DNA of 64,000 bases, from NCBI RefSeq assembly GCF_030867095.1, contig NC_081827.1, forward strand, positions 211,105,310 through 211,169,309, written 5' to 3'. Below the pieces are notes generated by a model, which had not been told where the DNA came from, ran no database searches, and saw nothing but the letters and a program-made list of their open reading frames with translations. A program made the position numbers and the translations under genes. Below are positions 56,416 to 64,000 of the stretch, in pieces; the stretch's first letter is position 1, and each line of letters opens with the position of its first letter. Origin of the DNA: Alligator mississippiensis (Eukaryota > Chordata > Crocodylia > Alligatoridae).

Positions 56416-57379
56416 ATGAAGAATCATACATAATTCAGCACCTTTCACTTGGCACCACTGTGATATCCTCATTAGTAGTGGCTCACAGTGGCTGTCAGAT
56501 GGTGTCCATGCGAATGCAGGCATTATATTGTCTTTGAGATGTGCAGCTGCTTCCATGACACTGCCAGTATATAAAAACATGACGCCAGTTTGTTTTATTT
56601 AGTGCTAAACCTTCCAGTTTGTAAAAACAAGGCTGACACAGAGCCTGACATGAGGCAGTGAAAATAATTAGCTCTCATTTTCTCAGCCTCCTATTTCCTT
56701 CTCCCTGCTGTGTTCTCTTTCCACTAAACCACCACATGTCAGTCGAAATGGGAGGCAATTAGTGGGCTCATTTCAGTCCCCACAACTGTGCTGAAAAGAA
56801 AGTATTTATGATGGCACAATGAACAGCTGAAAGATTAAATAACATTTGCCTTTTGAAAAGAAAATGACTTCTAGCTAAATGGGCAATTTTTGATTATTCT
56901 CAAACAAGCTTAGAGTAGTTGGTTTTTAAAATACAAGAAAGGAAAATGAGTCATTTTTAGGTGAAAGAATCAAATAAAACTTGACACAGTAATGCAAATA
57001 ACTGATGTTTTATTGCAAAATATGTAAATGTGTTATACCCTTAACAATGCCTCATGTCTCAGGTCAGGGCAGATTGTTGCCAACTAGACACCGGTACAAG
57101 GGAAGGTTGCTTCACTGCATTTTTTTGTTTCATTTGTGTATGAAAAAAGGGCTTTAGGGAGAGGTGATCTTAAAAACATAACAAAACAAAGCAGAGGAGA
57201 AATATATGTATATAACTGATTAACTATCTGGCTACTTTGAAGACCTCTCACTCAGAGAAAAGTCCCTGATTATTTGGAATTTTGCTTGAGTAAGGAGTGC
57301 AAGGCTGGGAACTTGAAGTACCTAAATCTCCAATCTATCATTAATACAAATCTATTTCCTTTGACATTATCTTTTTTTT
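56416..57379. other. Unique-looking spacer between duplication arms
   Basis: Nothing recognised. Confidence 0.45.
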
Positions 57380-57507
57380 TAAATCCAGCATGATAAAATA
57401 TAGTGTAGCAGAGTTATCAGAGTTATACATAATGATAAATAACCCAGGTGCTGTCACTAGATGTTCAGCTCTAATACCCTTAAAACAGCAGGTTTCAGCA
57501 GCTGAGA
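57380..57507 (+). repeat. Inverted duplication B, right arm
   Basis: Inverse copy of 56053-56173. It carries an extra T-run at its left edge and a small insertion (gttatcagagttata) relative to its partner. Confidence 0.9.
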
Positions 57508-60500
57508 CAGACAGAGTTCTGCAATAAAAATGGTTCTGAGATTTGCTGCCATATTTACAAAGGTCTCTCTACACTATGTGGTTACAAGCAAATAAAGATT
57601 TCTAAGGTCCTGATTAACATTATAAAATAAATTGCTAGTTCACCTATTTGTGAATGTAATATTTTAAAGGTAGAAACTTGAAAGATACCATTCCCCTTTC
57701 CAGTCACTGTATATCCCTTCATACATGACTAAACAATGCCCGGCATTTTTTGTAGACAGTTCTCAGTTAACACTAGTGATACTTTGGCTCCAAACATGGG
57801 TCAGGCACCAAGTCAAATATGCCTTCCTTACTCTAAAAGGGTATGGCCAGAGGCTATGGCCTATGCCAAGCTTTCAGCTTTATTTTCACTCAGTATTTGG
57901 GTTGCAGTAGGGCAGGGTATGGATAAATTATAGGTGGTGCAGCTGCTCAGAGATTCCCCCTATCAGCCCAAGAGAGAAACACACGTTAGGAGGCATAGGG
58001 TAGGCTGGACCAATCAATGCCTTTGGATCCAAAATGCCCATGTGAGGAGTTACATGGCTTCTGCTCTAGGCTTTGTTCTGGAGCAGTGAGGTCAAGGCAA
58101 CAGATACTGGTTATAGCTCCAGATACAATGATTAATGGGGTTTTGTTTGTCTGTGACAGCAGGGAGTGGAAGAGGGCAATTTCATAGGAGGTATACTATA
58201 AAAATAAAGGTATATAATGAAAAAAGTTCTATTGAGAGTCAAGTGAACAGGGCGAGTCTATGCATCATTGAATGCCTCTTCACAGTTCAGTAAGAATGCA
58301 TGTTTCACAAGGGAATCTAGGCACAGCTTCATATATGCTCAACTTTTTAAGAGGACAGATCTGATTCTGATGTTGCATACCCTGAGACTACATCAAAAGT
58401 AACACTATCTGGATTAAGAGAGTTTTTTATTTTTAAACTTACATAAGACTAAAACAACATCCAGGAGTTCCCTTCCTGAAGTAAAATATGGTAACTTCAA
58501 AATACCGCTACTAAGTTTCAGTGAACAAGTACACTATTATTGATATACCAGATTGCTCAAATAAATAAAACACCTTCATTAAGTTGTATTTTATTGCATG
58601 GGCCATTTTTTTAACGTTACACAGTCCACAAAAATATATTCCCTTCTATCAGTCTATTGATTAAATTCTAAAAACTACTAAGAGATTTTTGTAACAAAAT
58701 TAAAAAATATTAGATAAGTTACGAGCAAGAGAGAAAAAGTGCACAACTATTTTGAAAGTGGTGTAACATAGCATGAGAAAGAGTTGTAAGATTGTGGTTG
58801 TTAACATGCTTGCATAAAGTGTTTTTGCGGTACAAGAGAAAAACTGAAAAGGAGGAACTTTTTAGTTTTAGATAAAAAAACATAACACTATGCTTTTTGG
58901 AATGATTATAATCTGATCCCAAAGAGCAACTTTAATTGGTGTTAAAATTTCTGTCTGAACTTAGGTGTCAGTTTCTAGACTTATCGCATTAGGGAGAACT
59001 TGGCACAATGCTTCTTTGGAATAGTTCCACTACATTTACTTTGACATCATATAAATAAATATTAATGTAAAAATAAGACATTTTCACCAAAAGACAGGTC
59101 TTTCATGTGAGCAAACAGTAACAGATTTGTGTCTAGACCATCAAGTTTTTATTGAATCTTTACTAAGGTCCACAATATTTTTGGGGGAGTGGAGGGAGCA
59201 AGAGTAACCAGATAGTCCAATAGTTTCTTCTATAGCAGTTTTATGATTCCTGAAATTGATTAAAATGCTTTATTGATGTAATTTCTAATGTTATATAAAC
59301 GGTATTCAATGGAATATAGCTATAAATCTGTACAATTTACAGGAATATAGCTATAAATGTATACAACTTCCCTACTGTGGCAATTACACTCCTGGAGACA
59401 TCTGAGAAGATAATTATTGCACACAAATCCCATAGGAGGAGAAAAGGGAAAGCAGAAAAAAAAGTTCTACATAGCATTTTCCCCCCAAATTAGTGGCAAC
59501 ATATAAAGGATACATGGGGGTGCACATGCACCCCCTGACAGGCCATGCTCCCTGCTTAGGTGATGGGTGGGGTGGGGCAGGCAGGAGTGCTGGTCCCCCC
59601 CGTGAGTGCCGGCCAGGGAGTGGGAGCACCAGATGCAGCGCTGCAGTCACTTCCAGGAGCGCCATGGCCACTTGGTCCCGGGGTGGAGGGGCAGATACTC
59701 CCCCTGACTAAGGTGGCACTAGTCGCCCATGCCCCAAATTATTCCATGATTAGTGTATCCAAGGACAGAATCTGGCTCACAGAACACAACCAAGAAAGGT
59801 TGAAGAAATTGATTCTTCCAACCCTCTGTAATGGAGGGATATTTTGACAATTATATAGAAAACCACCAAAGCAAAAATTGGGTAAAATGGTTAACCAACT
59901 TACCAACTTTGTTTCTCAATTAAGTTGGGACCCTGAAACTTCCAGGGAAAAAAGAAGTTCAAGGTATAGTGAAAGTTTGGTCTTTCATGTACAAAAAAAG
60001 CACACACGAGCAAAGTATGAAGGCAAATGGTAAACCCTAAATTTTAGTTTTTGTGTTCTTTTATCTCTATAACTGTAATACAGCTCAAATCCCTTTTTCC
60101 ACCTGGGATCTTTTAATGGGAAAACTGGGATAAAAAGGCTAATTAAAAAGTCATTCTGTGGACTCCCAAGTCATCTCCAATTGTAACATGACATCTTTTG
60201 CTTTGGGATGTTAGAATTTAATTACCCACTGTTTTTATTTCATAGAGTTCAATATTATAGGTCAACCTTCTGCTCATTGCAAATTATATATTCATATTAA
60301 AATAGGAAATGGAATGACCTCCCAATTTGAACTGCAATAGTTGAAAAGGTAATCTACAAACAAGCTTATCTTTACACTCATTCCTGAAGCATTATGAAAA
60401 CAAAGGTCAATTTTGCTTCCACTGCCTGCCTAGAAACAAATTCAACTAAAAAAGGGCAAGAAAAAGCAGAATGAAAGGCATATCTATACTGTCTCCACCC

Positions 60501-61127
60501 ACTCACTCCTGCCCCATGGGCACTGAATCCCAGAAATAAGGCAAAGTGGGAGCCTCAGTGTAGTGATGAGGAGTTCAAGCCAAGAAGCACAACTAAGACT
60601 GAGACCTCAAGAGTATGCACAGCACCACTCTATGCCATTACAGTGCAAGAAAACATAAATCTGAGGCATGTTTTATGGTGACATTCCTTAGAAAGTCAAA
60701 AGTTTCACTAAGAAGTACTGCAAGACTGAAAGTTCAGAAGGTACTGTGAAGAACTACTAATCAGTGTATTTATTAAAAAGAACAGGCACTCTCAAAGCCT
60801 TCAGTTTTCTGCTGTGCTGATCTCTGCTTATTAGGGAGGCTCATGAAGTCATCCTTATATGTGCTGGTTTAGTAGACTACAAACAGAACTGGGAGCCAGA
60901 AGTTCCTGAATTGTAATACTAATTCTGATATTCTTTGCCTGTTTCTCCATCTCTAAAATGGGGATAACACTTAACTACCTACCAACTCGTTATGCATGTT
61001 GGTTAATGTATTTCAGATAAAGGATTGCTTTGGGGTGATCAAGTCTTTTAGTTTTAAAACCAGTTGGGCCACTGAGTCACACTGTAGGCCTGTGCCAAAA
61101 TGACCCTAACTCTTTTTACTCATCGGG

Positions 61128-61131
<4 letters not shown>
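57508..61131. other. AT-rich DNA, mostly unrecognised
   Basis: One GC-rich island at about 59510-59720 begins with the palindrome ggggtgcacatgcacccc (59517-59534) and looks like repeat filler, but its ends were not defined. Otherwise no exon, RNA gene or repeat ends. Confidence 0.4.

Positions 61132-61201
<70 letters not shown>
61132..61201. repeat. Compound (CA)n(CT)n microsatellite
   Basis: About 17 CA units (61132-61165) switch directly to about 18 CT units (61166-61201) without interruption. Confidence 0.97.
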
Positions 61202-61203
<2 letters not shown>

Positions 61204-61243
61204 GTCTTTAAAACAAGCAGGACATCCAAATTTAGACCACTGT

Positions 61244-61463
61244 GGTTCATCTACATGTTCACAAATGCACTGAAATTACTGTGCATTAAGTTTAGTACTT
61301 GGATAACCAAGTACTACATCAATACACAGTAACTGGTGCGACTGCGCAACAGTGCCAGCAAACGGCTTTTTAGTGATGTTAATGAGCAGTAGTGGATTAG
61401 CATGGGTTTTGCCCTACATGTTACTGTGCTAGTGCACAGCTAGTGTCTCTTGTAGACGCACCC
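61244..61463. mobile_element. MITE with GGTTCATCTACATG / GGGTGCGTCTACAAG ends
   Basis: The left end ggttcatctacatgttcac and the inverse of the right end gggtgcgtctacaagagac match in the TCTACA core. The interior tagtacttggataaccaagtacta is palindromic, as in the element at 6321-6793, which also has tagtactt in its interior. No coding capacity. Confidence 0.72.
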
Positions 61464-61588
61464 AGTATAATTTCAAGATCAGACCTGTAATATCTGCAAC
61501 TAGGTTTAAGGAGCTCCAGCATGGTTTTCTTTAACAGCAAGGCCAGGAGCTGCTTACAGAGCCAGGTTATGAATGAGATTTTCTAGAT

Positions 61589-61852
61589 CGGGGTGGCTAG
61601 CCTCCAACACAGGTGGCACAGGCACCCTGTGTGTGTGGCACATGGCAGACTGGGAAGGGAGCAGGCAATACAACAGCAGACAAAACAGGGAACAGTACAG
61701 TGGCAGATAGGGTAGGGAGTAGAAAACAGAGCAGCAAATTAGGTAGGGAACACAGAGCAGAGCAGGGGCAAGAGAAAGCAATTACAGTTACACTCAGGAG
61801 GGGATGGGGCTTAATTTGTGGTATACCTGCCAGAAAAGGCTGGCCCCCACTG
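61589..61852. mobile_element. hAT-type MITE (family F)
   Basis: The left end CGGGGTGGCTAGCCT and the inverse of the right end CAGTGGGGGCCAGCCT are alike. The flanks ttctagat (61581-61588) and atctagat (61853-61860) match at 7 of 8 positions. The interior is rich in internally repeated gggagcag/gggaacag/gggaacac words. 264 bp. Confidence 0.9.
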
Positions 61853-61860
61853 ATCTAGAT

Positions 61861-63042
61861 AGTCTGCAGCACATTTTTAGTGTGGTTCTATAAAACGTCT
61901 TTTCTCATATCTGAAAGGAAAAGCCTCTTGCAATACCTATAAACTTAATCTACACATAAACTTAATCTATCTGGTTAAAGCTCCAATGAGGTTTAAATAG
62001 ATTTGGTTAAACCATTTTTCAAACTAGATAGAATTCTGGAGAAAGTCTTAACAGCCCAAATTGACTTAATGTCTTATGTGTTCCAGTGCTTAGGGATTAG
62101 GGTTTATGTGTTCTTAGAAGTCTGTATGCATGACAACAAAGGAGGCATCTCAGGGAAGGAACTCTTACTATGGCACAGACCTCAGAAGTCAAAACGTACT
62201 TTCTCCACTGAAGGTACTGTCTACCATGTAGCAGAACCTAAACCAGCAGGCTTAGGTAGTGGTAGCAATATAGTCATGGTAAAATGGAATGTCAGTTAAT
62301 GGCAGTGTAAGCTAATTTACCTTACGTCTTGGGTAGGTTTTGCAGGATGCACTGAGCTGTGGCTAGACTGCTGCCCGTGCCAAACTGTGAAGTAACTGGT
62401 TTACTGTACTTCTCCCCATTTGCAAATTGGCCCTCTCCTTGTCCTGCAGCTACTGGAAAACACATGAGTTCTGTGGAAGTTGCTCATTTTCCCATTATCC
62501 ATGTATCTAACACAAGAGAATAAGCTGGTGCCTTAAGACCTCTTTCTCCTTTGTACAGATGCACAAGGAAGGGGATAATATGTGCTTTAAGCATCAGAAG
62601 TTAAGAATTTTTGCCTGAGAAGTCTAAGAAATAAAAAATAATGCACATAATATTGTAGCAGTTTACGTTTGAAAAAAGAAACTGAAAAGAAAATGTAAAA
62701 GAAAGACAGAAATCTCTAGGAAGCAACCCAAGGAGGTTTTGGAACTAGGTAAAACAATTTCAATACTACTCCAAATCCCTACCAAAGATAAACCTACTTA
62801 TTCCTTTCTGCAGATTAAATGCAGTGTCAAGTAGTGAAATCAAGAGACACCTAAACACCATAAACTTCAAAAGCAAAGCAGTCAGGTAACAGAAGATGAA
62901 GGTCATAGGAATGTCGGAACAGAAGGGACCTCTCAGTTCATTAAGTCCAGGTCTCTGCATACAGGCAACATTTTGTACCAGTCTACATGAACATCCACTT
63001 TGGCACACCACAGCCAAATAGCATAAAAAGGGTATATGTATG
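61861..63042. other. AT-rich DNA with a faint CR1 remnant
   Basis: Around 62899-62990 the words gaatgtcggaacagaagggacc and ttaagtccagg resemble a diverged CR1 3' end on the minus strand. Nothing else recognised. Confidence 0.45.
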
Positions 63043-63050
63043 ATTTAGAA

Positions 63051-63389
63051 CAGGGCTGCCCAAGTGGCAGCCCACAAGGGGTTAAACTGTAACCAGTAGG
63101 GCTTGTTGGCATGGCTCCAGAACCTGGAGGTGAAAGATGCTGTTGCTCACCACTCCACTGCCTTGCCCACCACTGAAATCAGGGTCTTCAGTTGTTGCTG
63201 GTAACTCAAATCAACATCAGAGGAAAGGAAGGTGGTGAGAGGCAGCAGAACCCCCTAGGTTCTGGAGCTGTGCCAACAAAGTAGCTCTAGAAGCTGGCCT
63301 GACAAGACACCATTCTGCCATTGGAGGTGGGTCATTTATCTCTGCAGCCCAGATGTGGCCCACTGTGCCAAATAAGCTGGGCATCCCTG
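63051..63389. mobile_element. hAT-type MITE (family G)
   Basis: The left end CAGGGCTGCCCAAGTGG and the inverse of the right end CAGGGATGCCCAGCTTA are alike. The flanks atttagaa (63043-63050) and atgcagaa (63390-63397) match at 6 of 8 positions. The subterminal gcagcccaca and gtggcccact words are typical. 339 bp. Confidence 0.88.
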
Positions 63390-63784
63390 ATGCAGAAGAA
63401 AAGAACGATATTTCTGTCACAAGCTAAGGCATGCTTCATTCATTCACCCTTTCCATAAAGCTGGCTAGTTTTAGAAAGATTTTATTCTTGAGCCCTGGCA
63501 ACCTAGGTGAAGAATAAGAAAAGCTATGGGTCAACCTACATCTGGGGAAAAATTACATGATGGATGGGCTTGACTGGGTCAAGGTTAATAGTGCAAGAAT
63601 ACAAGTTACACAGAATGTAACTAGGTATCTTTGAAACCACTAAACATAATGCAAACGGGTGAGTAGCAAGAATGGGGCATGCCCAGTTCTTCCTTTTACA
63701 ATTCCCATCATGGTTTGCTGTCTGGGACTGACATTCTCCACTCCTTGTGTATTTACTTTAATGACACAGTTCCCCCCCCATTCA

Positions 63785-64000
63785 ACATATGGGAAAAAAG
63801 CTTCTCATCTTGCATTCAAGTACAATACATCCTTGCCTCCCTCTCCACCCCCCCCCACTGTTTAAATTCATTCACATCTCCAGCTCCAGCTTTGGCTCCG
63901 CTCTGGCCCAAGGCACAGAGCACATGGTGGCTTGAACTGGCCAGGCAGCAACAGTGGCAATAGTGGCAGCTCCAGCCCTGACTCTGGCTCCTGCTCTGAC
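63785..64000. mobile_element. Partial TIR element resembling the CCATATTTACTTGAATC family
   Basis: catcttgcattcaagtac near 63808, followed by the GC-rich interior ctctggcccaaggcacagag and tggctccgctctg, parallels the interiors at 14760-15000 and 37600-37730. It runs off the window's right edge. Confidence 0.55.

Noticed and set aside
56368..56580. Minus-strand 70-codon frame considered as an upstream exon of the host gene
   Set aside because: It runs into the inverted-duplication arm, has no good splice sites and no phase-compatible join.

Overview
The window is vertebrate nuclear DNA: AT-rich, gene-poor and full of interspersed repeats. CR1 retrotransposons with the typical short 3'-terminal direct repeats, many old but legible hAT-type MITEs, decayed L2-like LINEs and a gammaretrovirus-type provirus together suggest a sauropsid. 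The slow decay of the old DNA transposons fits a crocodilian best, with a turtle as the alternative; this is inference. No bacterial-style operons, tRNA or rRNA genes, or CRISPR arrays were seen.

Host gene. Only one host gene can be supported, on the minus strand. Three phase-compatible coding exons lie at 51890-52006, 48728-48878 and 36380-37062 (terminal, with the stop). They encode the C-terminal 315 or so residues of a protein I do not recognise: a short folded-looking part followed by a long Ser/Thr/Asn-rich, basic, probably disordered tail. Its 5' exons are not found and probably lie beyond 52 kb or outside the window. On this reading, 1-35 kb is downstream intergenic DNA and 37-52 kb is intronic.

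Provirus. A plus-strand endogenous retrovirus occupies 16330-25090. It has two 584-bp LTRs differing at about 8 positions, a 4-bp target duplication (gcag), a primer-binding site matching tRNA-Arg, full-length gag, an in-frame UGA between gag and pro, pro-pol with one premature stop and one frameshift, and an env with three in-frame UGA codons. The transmembrane part resembles the ERV-R (ERV3) type.

Other repeats. A CR1 (10225-13815) is split by a 1.9-kb non-autonomous hAT element (10877-12764) with an 8-bp target duplication and a GC-rich tandem array of about 320-bp modules inside. At least nine further short hAT elements have recognisable terminal repeats and 8-bp flanking duplications, nearly all with TA at the centre of the target. 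Other families are TA-flanked elements (1827-2842, 14340-15167, 32250-32715, 37235-37940), MITEs ending in a GGG..TCTACA-like repeat, fold-back elements (5514-5787, 7387-7595), a LINE endonuclease remnant on the minus strand (32740-34000), L2-like remnants (15495-15990, 40700-41400), microsatellites and minisatellites.

The least explained structure is at 54.8-57.5 kb: two interleaved inverted duplications, one identical over 119 bases apart from a 2-base indel.
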